From Actinomycetota bacterium (GTDB lineage: Bacteria; Actinomycetota; Thermoleophilia; Gaiellales; Gaiellaceae), in assembly GCA_005883365.1 (NCBI GenBank), contig VAXA01000057.1, forward strand, positions 1 through 13,313: DNA of 13,313 bases, in the 5' to 3' direction. Shown here piece after piece: positions 1 to 6,742 of the stretch (positions are counted from its first letter, which is position 1; each line of letters begins with the position of its first letter). The notes under the pieces were generated by a model. That model did no database searches. It was not told the DNA's origin and saw only the letters and a list, made by a program, of their open reading frames with translations. Position numbers and translations under genes: made by a program.

Positions 1-1
1 A

Positions 2-157
2 GGCGCGAGCCTCTTTCACGACATCGCGCCGGCCGCAGCCCTGGGGCTTCGCACCATCTGGATCAACCGGCTCGGCGAGGAGGCCGAACCGCAGCCGGAC
101 CTCGAGCTCCACAGCCTGACCGGGCTCGCGGAAACGCTCGATTCGCTTGTGCCGTGA
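2..157 (+). CDS. HAD-superfamily hydrolase, C-terminal fragment (5' end outside window)
   Basis: Only the last 51 codons are present, reading in frame from base 2 to a TGA at 155-157. The visible protein begins GASLFHDIAPAAALGLRT and continues IWINRLGE. This matches the end of haloacid-dehalogenase-type hydrolases: the SLFHDI segment corresponds to motif IV, with the conserved Asp of HD, followed by the usual 'A-LG-(R/K)T-(I/V)W-(I/V)NR' strand. The rest ends LDSLVP and resembles the family's final helix. These are soluble Mg-dependent hydrolases that use an N-terminal Asp nucleophile, which is not in the window, so the substrate cannot be inferred. The stop overlaps the next gene's GTG start in the tetranucleotide GTGA, which implies translational coupling with the acetyltransferase downstream. 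Confidence 0.7.
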   Translation, partial: GASLFHDIAPAAALGLRTIWINRLGEEAEPQPDLELHSLTGLAETLDSLVP

Positions 158-1032
158 ACGTCCGGCACGCAACGAGAGAAGATGCAGCGGCCGTCGCGGA
201 GGTGTTCGGCTCGGTCGAAGAGGCGGTGGCCGGGCACCCGTCCAGCCTTGACGCCCAGGCGGTACTCGGCTGGTGGCAGACGATTTCCTTCGAGACGAAC
301 ACGTGGCTGTTCGAGGACGACGGGACGCTCGTCGCGGCCGCGTTCGCGCAGGTACACGGCGACCGAGGCAACGGCGGCGGTGCCGTCCGTCCCTCTGCGC
401 AGGGCCGCGGGCTCGGGACGCGGCTGGTCGAGGTCATGGAGGGCCGAGTCGCCGAGGAGGGCGCGGCACGGGTCCACTCGTGGACGCTCGCCGCGGACGA
501 GAGGGCGTCCGAGCTCTTCCGGCGGCACGGGTATCGCGAGGTGCGCCGCTTCTGGGAGATGGCGATCGACTTCGAGGAGGAGCCTCCGGAGCCGGAGGGT
601 TCGATCGAGCCGTTCCGGGAGGAGGAGGCGCCGGCCTTCCATGCCGCGATCGAGGAGGCGTTCGAGGACCACTGGGAGCCTCATCCCGAGCCGTTCGAGG
701 ACTGGTGGGCGCGGCAGCGCGCCCGCACGAACTTCGAGCCCTCGCTCTGGTTCGTGATCCGCGACGGCGACGAGATCGCCGCGGTCGCCCGCAACGAGAT
801 GCGAACGGGCGCCGGCTACATCGGCGCGCTCGGCGTGCGCCGGCCCTGGCGCGGTCGCGGCTATGGGCGGGCCCTTCTCCTGCACAGCTTTCGCGAGTTC
901 CGCCGGCGCGGCGTATCGCGGGCGACGCTCGGTGTCGACGCCGCGAGCCCGACCGGCGCGACCCACCTCTACGAGAGCGCCGGCATGCACGTCGAGCACG
1001 AGGAGATCGTCTGGGAGAAGGTTCTCGGATGA
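154..1032 (+). CDS. Tandem GNAT-domain N-acetyltransferase
   Basis: A 292-residue protein with two GNAT folds in tandem, predicted to transfer an acetyl group from acetyl-CoA to an amine in the cytoplasm. The first domain (about residues 1-140) has the acetyl-CoA pyrophosphate-binding loop QGRGLG at 83-88, then a LFRRHGY strand-helix at 121-127. The second (about 148-292) has RGRGYG at 233-238 and the typical LYESAGM end motif at 272-278. Both loops look intact, so neither half is clearly degenerate. Tandem GNAT architecture is known from mycothiol synthase MshD and related actinobacterial proteins, but I see no specific evidence for that reaction and the substrate is open. The GTG start at 154 overlaps the previous gene's stop by 4 bases. 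The gene's own stop overlaps the next start as ATGA, so the three genes form one coupled operon. Confidence 0.85.
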   Translation: MNVRHATREDAAAVAEVFGSVEEAVAGHPSSLDAQAVLGWWQTISFETNTWLFEDDGTLVAAAFAQVHGDRGNGGGAVRPSAQGRGLGTRLVEVMEGRVAEEGAARVHSWTLAADERASELFRRHGYREVRRFWEMAIDFEEEPPEPEGSIEPFREEEAPAFHAAIEEAFEDHWEPHPEPFEDWWARQRARTNFEPSLWFVIRDGDEIAAVARNEMRTGAGYIGALGVRRPWRGRGYGRALLLHSFREFRRRGVSRATLGVDAASPTGATHLYESAGMHVEHEEIVWEKVLG

Positions 1033-1796
1033 GCCTGCTGCGAGCTCGCTGCCCGAGCTGTCGCACGCTGACGGCCGTCGCAGTCGACGAGGGCTACGAG
1101 TGCCACAGCTGCGGCCGCTCCCTCGCCGCCGGGCTCGTGCGCGTGCCTCGCGCGTGGGGTGACGGCGGCGAGCCGATGGTCGAGGCTGCCGGGCTCCCGC
1201 TCGACTACCCCGAGGTGGCGGTCGTAGAGGAGGAGACGCTCGCGATGCAGACGCTCGCGGTCGCGTCCGACCTTCCCGCCCGGCCCCTCGTGCTCGGCGG
1301 CTGCTGCTGCGCGCACGTCGGGGCGGTCGAGGGGCTCGCTGCGCGCCACGGACACGTCGCCGTTCTCTGGCTCGATGCGCACGGTGATCTCAACACACCC
1401 GAGACGTCTCCCTCGGGCAACGAGTGGGGCATGCCGCTGCGCACGCTGCTCGACCGGGGCACGATTGGCGCAGCCGACGTCGTGCTCTGGGGAGCACGGA
1501 ACCTCGACCCGCCCGAGGAGGAGTTCATCGCGGCGGCCGGAATCGGCGGCGATCCCGGCGCCTTGCTCGAGCGCTCCGGCCCCGTCTACGTCGCCCTCGA
1601 CTGCGACGTCCTCGACCCGGACGAGCTCGCGGTCTTCATGCCCGAGCCGGGCGGGCCCTCGCTCGACGAACTCGAGAAGCTCCTGGCGCAGGTGAAGGAG
1701 AGCGGCAACCTCGTGGGCGTCGGGCTCACCGGGCTCGCACCCGATCCGGCGAACGTCGGGAAGCTCGAGCGTCTGACGGCGGCTCTCGGCTACTGA
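1029..1796 (+). CDS. Arginase/agmatinase-fold protein with N-terminal zinc ribbon
   Basis: A 255-residue ureohydrolase-fold protein. Residues 8-28 form a zinc ribbon (C8, C11, C25, C28; CxxC-X13-CxxC), which is not part of ordinary arginases. The catalytic fold follows: GGCCCAH at 90-96 where the family has GGDHS, DAHGD at 116-120 (intact metal-binding motif), TSPSGNEWG at 126-134 where arginase has SGNxHG, and DCDVLDP at 191-197 (intact DxDxxDP motif). Four of the usual metal-ligand positions are therefore kept, while the His of GGDHS, the SGNxHG His and the late catalytic Glu region look substituted. A metal-dependent amidinohydrolase role is possible but not assured, and the substrate is unknown. 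The ATG at 1029 overlaps the preceding stop by 4 bases and has a GGGAGAAGG Shine-Dalgarno at 1013-1021. The frame is open far upstream, but that part is antiparallel to no family and overlaps the GNAT gene. Confidence 0.8.
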   Translation: MSLLRARCPSCRTLTAVAVDEGYECHSCGRSLAAGLVRVPRAWGDGGEPMVEAAGLPLDYPEVAVVEEETLAMQTLAVASDLPARPLVLGGCCCAHVGAVEGLAARHGHVAVLWLDAHGDLNTPETSPSGNEWGMPLRTLLDRGTIGAADVVLWGARNLDPPEEEFIAAAGIGGDPGALLERSGPVYVALDCDVLDPDELAVFMPEPGGPSLDELEKLLAQVKESGNLVGVGLTGLAPDPANVGKLERLTAALGY

Positions 1797-1807
1797 GCGG
1801 CTCGCAA

Positions 1808-1826
1808 CTCGGGGGCGCAGCCCGAG
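1808..1826. other. Small inverted repeat upstream of accD
   Basis: CTCGGG (1808-1813) and CCCGAG (1821-1826) form a perfect 6-bp stem around a 7-base loop in the 43-base gap between the ureohydrolase gene and accD. No T-run follows, so it is a weak terminator candidate at best. It lies just before the accD -10 element, where it could equally be an operator or chance in GC-rich DNA. Confidence 0.3.
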
Positions 1827-1829
1827 GTC

Positions 1830-1835
1830 TAAGCT
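1830..1835 (+). promoter_or_regulatory. -10-like element of accDA (leaderless type)
   Basis: TAAGCT fits the TANNNT pattern. Counting its last T as -7 puts the start of transcription at about 1842, next to the ATG at 1843. No -35 hexamer is obvious. The start region lacks a Shine-Dalgarno sequence, consistent with a leaderless message. Confidence 0.45.
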
Positions 1836-1842
1836 GGCGGTG

Positions 1843-2679
1843 ATGGCCAAAATCGACGTTTCGGTCGAAACCGACGACCAGCCGAGCCCTCCGCCGAGTC
1901 ACCCGAACACCTGCCCGACCTGCCACTCGCACTACCGCGACGACGAGCTCGAGCGGAGCCTCTGGGTCTGCGAGCAGTGTGGGCACCACTTCCCGATGCG
2001 GGCTCGGGCGCGGATCGCCTCCCTCGCCGATCCCGGTTCCTTCACCGAGGAGGCGACGGAGCTCCATTCCGAGGATCCGCTCGACTTCTTCGACCTTCGC
2101 CCCTACACGGAGCGGCTCGCGGAAGCCGAGATGAAGACCGGTCTCGCCGACGCGATGGTGATCGGGCGCGCCGCGCTCGAGCAGCGCCAGTGCGAGCTCG
2201 CCGTCATGGACTTCGCCTTCATGGGCGGTTCGATGGGGAGCGTCGTCGGCGAGAAGTTCTCGCGCGCCTGCGACTCGGCGGCGGAGGCGGGGATGCCGGT
2301 CGTCGCCGTCACGAGCTCGGGCGGCGCGCGCATGCAGGAGGGGATCCTCGCGCTCATGCAGCTGCCGAAGACCGTCGCCGCGGTGGAGGATCTCCACGAC
2401 GCGGGACAGGCTCTCCTCTGCGTGATGGCGCACCCGACGACCGGCGGCGTGCTCGCGAGCTTCGCGACTCTTGGCGACGTCCTGCTCGCGGAGCCGAATG
2501 CGCTCATGTCGTTCGCCGGGCCGCGCGTCGTGCAGGAGATCACCCGCGAGAAGCTGCCGGATGACTTCGGTCGCGCGGAACAGAACCTCCGCTACGGCCA
2601 CATCGACGCGATCGTTTCGCGACCGGAACTGCGCCCGACGCTGGCCCGCCTCCTGAGGCTGTTCGATGCCCCCCAGTGA
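1843..2679 (+). CDS. accD: Acetyl-CoA carboxylase carboxyltransferase subunit beta
   Basis: The protein has 278 residues, slightly short for AccD (usually about 285-305). Together with AccA it transfers the carboxyl group from carboxybiotin on the carrier protein to acetyl-CoA, giving malonyl-CoA for fatty-acid synthesis in the cytoplasm. The N-terminal four-cysteine zinc finger is complete (C24, C27, C43, C46). The crotonase-like carboxyltransferase core follows: MDFAFMGGSMGS at 122-133, SSGGARMQEG at 158-167 (an oxyanion-hole glycine pair), PTTGG at 198-202 and FAGPRVVQEI at 224-233, all as in bacterial AccD. An in-frame GTG directly precedes the ATG (1840). I prefer the ATG because the -10 element places transcription start there. 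The 3' end overlaps accA by 14 bases, so the two subunits are coupled. The biotin carboxylase and carrier genes are not in the window. Confidence 0.95.
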   Translation: MAKIDVSVETDDQPSPPPSHPNTCPTCHSHYRDDELERSLWVCEQCGHHFPMRARARIASLADPGSFTEEATELHSEDPLDFFDLRPYTERLAEAEMKTGLADAMVIGRAALEQRQCELAVMDFAFMGGSMGSVVGEKFSRACDSAAEAGMPVVAVTSSGGARMQEGILALMQLPKTVAAVEDLHDAGQALLCVMAHPTTGGVLASFATLGDVLLAEPNALMSFAGPRVVQEITREKLPDDFGRAEQNLRYGHIDAIVSRPELRPTLARLLRLFDAPQ

Positions 2680-3601
2680 GCACGAGCTACGGCTGCGCGA
2701 GCGACTGGGGCGCCTGAGGAACCTCCCGCTACTCGGCGGCGCGCGGCTTTCCGGCGAGCTCGAGCGGCTGCAGCGGCAGATCGAGCGAATCGGCGAGGAG
2801 TCCACCGACGAGGAGATCTGGCGCAAGGTCGAGCTCGCGCGTCACGACGACCGGCCGTACACGCTCGACTACGTCGAGCGGATGCTCGACGACTGGTTCG
2901 AGCTGCACGGCGACCGGGCGCTCGGCGACGACGGTGCGATGATCGCCGGCCTCGGCAAGCTCGACGGCCGCACGATCGTCCTCGTGGGCCAGCAGAAGGG
3001 GCGCGACATCCACGAGCGTGCCGGCCGCCGCTTCGGGATGCCGAACCCGGAGGGGTACCGCAAGGCGATGCACGCGATGGAGCTCGCCGACCGGCACCGG
3101 CTCCCTGTCGTCACGCTCGTCGACACGCCGGGTGCCTACCCGGGGGTCGTCGCGGAGCAGCACGGCCAGGGTGCGGCGATCGCGCAGTCGCAGGCGACCA
3201 TGGCGCGGCTGACCGTGCCGATCGTGGCGTGCGTGATCGGCGAGGGCGGCTCGGGCGGGGCGATCGCGATCGCGCTCGCCGACCGCGTCCTCATGCAGGA
3301 GAACGCGATCTACTCCGTCATCTCGCCCGAGGGTTGCGCCGCGATCCTCTGGCGCGACGCGGGCCAGGCGAAGAAGGCTGCGGCGGCATTCCGACCCGAC
3401 GCGGTGCACTGCCTCGAGCTCGGCGTGATCGACGAGATCGTTTCGGAACCGGTCGGCGGCGCGCACATCGATCCGGACATGGCGGCCCGGCAACTCGGGC
3501 AGGCGCTGCGCGAATCCCTTGCCGAGCTGGACGGAATTCCGGGCGACGACCTCCGTCGGCGGCGACGTGCGCGCTTTCGCTCCCTCGGCGTGTTCGCTTG
3601 A
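2666..3601 (+). CDS. accA: Acetyl-CoA carboxylase carboxyltransferase subunit alpha
   Basis: A 311-residue AccA, close to the usual length of about 315-320. It forms the alpha2beta2 carboxyltransferase with the AccD encoded just upstream. The N-terminal part is helical, and family signatures follow: LARHDDRPYTLDYV at 57-70, FGMPNPEGYRKA at 123-134, TPGAYPG at 154-160, IGEGGSGGA at 191-199 (oxyanion hole) and ISPEGCAAILWRD at 219-231. The ATG at 2666 lies inside the end of accD and has GAGG at 2655-2658 as a Shine-Dalgarno. A split AccA/AccD enzyme is the general bacterial form. Most well-studied Actinobacteria use a fused acyl-CoA carboxyltransferase instead, so this pair argues for a deep-branching actinobacterial lineage or another high-GC phylum. 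No terminator with a T-run is visible after the gene. Confidence 0.96.
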   Translation: MPPSEHELRLRERLGRLRNLPLLGGARLSGELERLQRQIERIGEESTDEEIWRKVELARHDDRPYTLDYVERMLDDWFELHGDRALGDDGAMIAGLGKLDGRTIVLVGQQKGRDIHERAGRRFGMPNPEGYRKAMHAMELADRHRLPVVTLVDTPGAYPGVVAEQHGQGAAIAQSQATMARLTVPIVACVIGEGGSGGAIAIALADRVLMQENAIYSVISPEGCAAILWRDAGQAKKAAAAFRPDAVHCLELGVIDEIVSEPVGGAHIDPDMAARQLGQALRESLAELDGIPGDDLRRRRRARFRSLGVFA

Positions 3602-3613
3602 GCAACTTGCGGC

Positions 3614-3630
3614 AGGTTTAAGAAGGTTTA
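3614..3630. repeat. Two AGGTTTA direct repeats, 10 bp apart
   Basis: AGGTTTA occurs at 3614-3620 and again at 3624-3630, one helical turn apart, in a short AT-rich patch of an otherwise GC-rich gap. The spacing would suit a dimeric DNA-binding protein or an unwinding element. No function can be assigned from the sequence alone. Confidence 0.4.
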
Positions 3631-3649
3631 TGCGCTTCGACCGGAGGCA

Positions 3650-3679
3650 CTGTCCACACCGTCCACAGGCTTATCCCCG
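3650..3679 (+). promoter_or_regulatory. Cluster of three DnaA-box-like 9-mers in the accA-ligD gap
   Basis: CTGTCCACA (3650-3658) is one base from the actinobacterial DnaA box TTGTCCACA. CCGTCCACA (3659-3667) is two bases away and directly adjacent. TTATCCCCG (3671-3679) matches 7 of 9 positions of TTATCCACA. All three point the same way. The rest of the 168-base gap (3602-3769) holds the AGGTTTA pair, a GC-rich repeat CGCGCGCT at 3742-3749 and 3751-3758, and the ligD -10 element. The sites could titrate DnaA or regulate ligD or accA; this is inference. Confidence 0.4.
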
Positions 3680-3757
3680 CGTTGTATGCGTCATGTGAAC
3701 GGCAGGGGTATGACTCGAAACCGGGAAAACGCCTCGCCGCCCGCGCGCTCCGCGCGC

Positions 3758-3764
3758 TAAGAAT
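3758..3764 (+). promoter_or_regulatory. -10-like element of ligD (leaderless type)
   Basis: TAAGAAT ends 5 bases before the GTG at 3770, so transcription would begin at about 3770-3771. No Shine-Dalgarno precedes the start codon. An ATG at 3763 is out of frame with ligD. Confidence 0.4.
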
Positions 3765-3769
3765 GTCTC

Positions 3770-6076
3770 GTGAGCCGACGCCTCTCGGACTACGAGCGCA
3801 AGCGAAACCGCAAGCAGACGCCTGAGCCGTTCGGGAGCAAGCGCGGGAAGGCGAAGGCTCCGATCTTCGTCGTGCAGCGTCACGACGCGCGGCGGCTGCA
3901 CTACGACTTCCGCCTCGAGCGCGACGGCGTCCTCGCCTCCTGGGCGGTGCCGAAGGGCGTCCCGCTCGAGCCGGGCGAGCAGCATCTTGCCGTCCACGTC
4001 GAGGACCACCCGCTCGAGTACGGGAGCTTCGAGGGCGAGATCCCCAAGGGGAACTACGGCGCCGGCACGGTCGAGATCTGGGATCGCGGCACGTACGAGC
4101 TGCTCGAGGAGAAACGCGACGGCGGCCTCACGGTGCGGCTGCACGGCGAGCGGCTCGAGGGGACGTGGGCGCTCGTGCCGGCGCACCTGTCGGGGGACGA
4201 GAAGAACTGGCTCATCCTCCGCAAGCGTGAGGACGGGGCGGCAGCGGGCCCGCAGCGCACCTATCGCCCGATGCTCGCGACCCTGACGGAGGAGTTGCCG
4301 CGCGGAGAGGGATGGGAGTTCGAGCCGAAGTGGGACGGCTACCGCGCACTCGGCTACATCCGCGGCGGCGAGGCGAAGCTCGTCTCGCGGAACGGCAACG
4401 ACCTGACAGGGCGCTTTGCGCCGGTGGTGAAGGAGCTGCCAAAGGCGCTACGCACGCCGGACGCCGTCGTCGACGGAGAGGTCGTGGCGCTCGATGCCCA
4501 CGGCAAGTCGAGCTTCTCCGCGATGCAGCAGGGGAGCACGCACCTCGCGTACGAGGTGTTCGACGTGCTCGAGGTCGACGGCGAGCCGCTCGTCGACTTG
4601 CCGCTGAGTGAACGGAGGGCTCGGCTCGAGAAGCTGCTCGCTCGGAACCCGGTCGTCCAGCTCTCGGGCTCCTTCACGGACGGCGACGCGCTTTTCGAGG
4701 CGGCTGAGGAGCAGGGCCTCGAGGGCGTGATTGCCAAGCGGACGTCGTCGCGTTACGGCGAGGGCAAGCGGGGCCGTGACTGGCTGAAGATCAAGACGCA
4801 CGGACGGCAGGAGTTCGTGATCTGCGGCTACACGAAGGGCCAGGGCCGGCGGAGCGGAGGCTTCGGCGCCCTCGTGCTCGGCGTCCACCGGGGCGGGAAC
4901 TGGGAGTGGGTCGGGAACGTGGGTACCGGATTCAGGGAGCACGACATCGAGGAGCTCCTTGCGAAGCTCGAACCGCTCCGGCGCAAGACATCGCCGTTCC
5001 CCGTCGTCCCGAAGATGCCAAAGGTGAAGAAGGGCGACGTCGTCTGGGTCGAGCCGAAACTCGTGGCCGAGGTCGAATTTGCTCAGTGGACGCACGACGG
5101 TCACCTGCGCGCGCCCTCCTTCCAGGGGCTGCGCGATGACAAGCCGGCGGTCGACGTGCGGCGGGAGCGGCCGGCGGAGGTGGAGGAGGGGAAGGTGAAG
5201 CTGTCCAACCTCGACAAGCTGTTCTGGGCCGACCTCGGGATCACCAAGGGCGACCTGATCGACTACTACACCGCGGTCGCCGAGGTGCTCGTCCCGCACC
5301 TGCGCGATCGGCCGTTCACGATGCGTCGCTATCCCGACGGCGCTTATGGCAAGGCGTTCTTCCAGAAAGACGCACCGAAGGGCATGCCCGAGTGGATCCC
5401 GCGCTTCCACGTGGAGGTCTCGACGCGCGAGCGACCGCCGAAGAAACGCTGGATCGACGCCCCCATCGTCAACGACGAAGACGCACTGCTCTGGATGGTC
5501 AACATGGGCTGCATCGACATGAACGCGTGGTACTCGCGCGTCGATCGGCCGGACCGACCCGACTTCGTCCTCTTCGACCTCGATCCGTCGCCGGACGTCG
5601 GCTTCTCCGAGGTCGTGCAGGTGGCGCTCCTCGTCAAGGAGGCGCTCGACACGCTCGGGCTCGTCTCCTTCCCGAAGACGAGCAGTGCGGACGGCATGCA
5701 CGTCCTCGTGCCGGTGGAGCGCCGCTACACCTACGCGCAGACCCGGGAGCTCTGCGAGATCGTGGCGGGGGCGATCGCACGTACGCACCGCGGGCTGGCG
5801 ACGACGGAATGGTCGAAGGCGAAGCGGCGCGGCGTCCTCATCGACGCGAACCAGAACGGCGAGGGGAAGACGATCGCCTCGGCCTACTCGGTGCGGCCGC
5901 GCCCCGGCGCCCCCGTCTCGACGCCGTTGCGATGGGAGGAGGTCGACGAGTCGCTCGACGCGACCGCGTTTACGATGGAGGTCGTGCGCGAACGGATCCG
6001 TCGGCACGGCGACCTCTTCGAAGGTGTCCTCACCACGCGCCAGCGCCTGGAGCCCGCCCTGCGCGCACTCCGCTGA
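3770..6076 (+). CDS. ligD: Multifunctional NHEJ DNA ligase D (phosphoesterase-ligase-polymerase)
   Basis: A 768-residue ATP-dependent DNA ligase that, with Ku, repairs double-strand breaks by non-homologous end joining. The 3'-phosphoesterase domain is first (about 1-155), with H38, H44 and D46 in RHDARRLHYDF and H76/H80 in HVEDHPLEY. The ligase domain (about 165-460) has EPKWDGYR at 185-192 with nucleotidyl-acceptor K187, EGVIAKR at 318-324 and WLKIKT at 339-344. The primase-like polymerase (about 475-768) has the catalytic pair D603/D605 in FDLDPSP, H644 in DGMHV, and a probable third Asp, D692, in LIDANQN. All three active sites look intact. The order matches Pseudomonas LigD, not mycobacterial LigD (polymerase first). 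The GTG start suits the typical N-terminus and the upstream -10 element. No ku gene is in the window, and the gene appears to stand alone. Confidence 0.95.
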   Translation: MSRRLSDYERKRNRKQTPEPFGSKRGKAKAPIFVVQRHDARRLHYDFRLERDGVLASWAVPKGVPLEPGEQHLAVHVEDHPLEYGSFEGEIPKGNYGAGTVEIWDRGTYELLEEKRDGGLTVRLHGERLEGTWALVPAHLSGDEKNWLILRKREDGAAAGPQRTYRPMLATLTEELPRGEGWEFEPKWDGYRALGYIRGGEAKLVSRNGNDLTGRFAPVVKELPKALRTPDAVVDGEVVALDAHGKSSFSAMQQGSTHLAYEVFDVLEVDGEPLVDLPLSERRARLEKLLARNPVVQLSGSFTDGDALFEAAEEQGLEGVIAKRTSSRYGEGKRGRDWLKIKTHGRQEFVICGYTKGQGRRSGGFGALVLGVHRGGNWEWVGNVGTGFREHDIEELLAKLEPLRRKTSPFPVVPKMPKVKKGDVVWVEPKLVAEVEFAQWTHDGHLRAPSFQGLRDDKPAVDVRRERPAEVEEGKVKLSNLDKLFWADLGITKGDLIDYYTAVAEVLVPHLRDRPFTMRRYPDGAYGKAFFQKDAPKGMPEWIPRFHVEVSTRERPPKKRWIDAPIVNDEDALLWMVNMGCIDMNAWYSRVDRPDRPDFVLFDLDPSPDVGFSEVVQVALLVKEALDTLGLVSFPKTSSADGMHVLVPVERRYTYAQTRELCEIVAGAIARTHRGLATTEWSKAKRRGVLIDANQNGEGKTIASAYSVRPRPGAPVSTPLRWEEVDESLDATAFTMEVVRERIRRHGDLFEGVLTTRQRLEPALRALR

Positions 6077-6092
6077 ACATGCCCAGATCCGC

Positions 6093-6122
6093 CATGTCTC
6101 GGTATCAGTTACCGAGACAGGT
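6093..6122. repeat. REP-like hairpin repeat, copy at the transposase 3' side
   Basis: A perfect 10-bp stem (6093-6102 with 6108-6117) encloses the loop TCAGT, followed by GGTCC. Bases 6096-6122 are identical to 6743-6769 in the same orientation. The transposase stop codon (6109-6111 on the minus strand) and its last codons lie inside this copy. Confidence 0.85.
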
Positions 6123-6717
6123 CCGTTTCGGCCAGGAGCGAAGCCCGTGCTGTGACAAGCCTTCGAAGGGCATCGACTGAGCCACTGAGCTCAGCGATCA
6201 CGACGCTCGCCTCGACGAAGCCGAAATCTTCGGTCAGCCCAAGGGTTGTGGCGTAGCTGCTCCAGCGCCAATCCTCGGCTCTCGGGCACATACCTTCCTT
6301 CACCGGGTTCAGGACGACGTAGGCGTAGGTTCCGAGCAGGTCGCGGCCGTCGATGATCCGCCTGCTTCCGAATCGCCTTCGCACGAAGTGTCCGAACCGG
6401 TCGTGACACGCATTGAAACGCTTGCTGTATTCCCGGTTCAGGTACTGCATTCCCTGCGATAGAGAGGTGTCGCGTACATCGACGATGGCATGGACGTGGG
6501 TTGTCATCTGGCAGAACGCCGGCACCGTCCAGGCGTGGTCGTCGATGACCTGCTCGAGGAGCCCTAGCCAACGGCGCCGGTCGATGCCGTCGACGAAGTA
6601 CGGCCAGTTGCCTGTTGCGTTCACCCAGATGTGGTGGAGCCCAGGCGCGCAATCGCGGGGTGCTGAAGGCACGAGTTCCAGCGTTGCCGATGGAGGCAAT
6701 TCCCGCAACACGCCCAA
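6109..6717 (-). CDS. REP-associated tyrosine transposase (Y1/HUH family, IS200-like)
   Basis: A protein of about 202 residues related to IS200/IS605 TnpA and the REP-associated tyrosine transposases (RAYTs), which nick and rejoin single-stranded DNA at hairpins. The HUH metal motif is H74-V75-H76 in MTTHVHAIVD, where the family usually has MPNHVH. The probable catalytic tyrosine is in YLNREYSKRFN (Y97, possibly Y92). The family's closing motifs are present: FGHFVRRRFGS at 108-118, YVVLNPVKEG at 133-142 and WRWSSYATTLG at 150-160. No frameshift is seen, so the enzyme may be active. The start is uncertain: TTG at 6717 gives the longest form, GTG at 6711 is also possible, and neither has a clear Shine-Dalgarno sequence. 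The C-terminal TDLSR and the stop codon are encoded by the hairpin repeat. The gene is antisense to both neighbours. Confidence 0.85.
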   Translation of the reverse strand: MGVLRELPPSATLELVPSAPRDCAPGLHHIWVNATGNWPYFVDGIDRRRWLGLLEQVIDDHAWTVPAFCQMTTHVHAIVDVRDTSLSQGMQYLNREYSKRFNACHDRFGHFVRRRFGSRRIIDGRDLLGTYAYVVLNPVKEGMCPRAEDWRWSSYATTLGLTEDFGFVEASVVIAELSGSVDALRRLVTARASLLAETDLSR

Positions 6718-6742
6718 AGCGAGGTGTCTGCTCGGGACACGG

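Noticed and set aside
273..1028. Upstream extension of the ureohydrolase frame, giving a 507-residue protein
   Set aside because: The extra 252 residues are Arg/Gly/Ala-rich and out of frame with the well-supported GNAT gene. The zinc ribbon begins right after ATG 1029, which has a Shine-Dalgarno and a 4-base overlap with the previous stop.
154..1032. Naming the tandem GNAT protein mycothiol synthase (mshD)
   Set aside because: The two-domain layout is shared, but no specific residues or neighbouring mycothiol genes support that reaction.
1808..1826. Hairpin after the ureohydrolase gene as a Rho-independent terminator
   Set aside because: The stem is only 6 bp and no T-run follows, so it is listed merely as an inverted repeat.
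4448..6007. Minus-strand open frame of 519 codons opposite ligD
   Set aside because: It lies entirely opposite conserved LigD domains and its product is rich in Arg, His, Asp and Val with no family motif. Long antisense frames are expected in DNA of this GC content.
6093..6117. Transposase-side hairpin as a terminator of ligD
   Set aside because: The stem is good but no T-run follows, and the same hairpin is repeated upstream of the transposase gene, so it belongs to the mobile unit.
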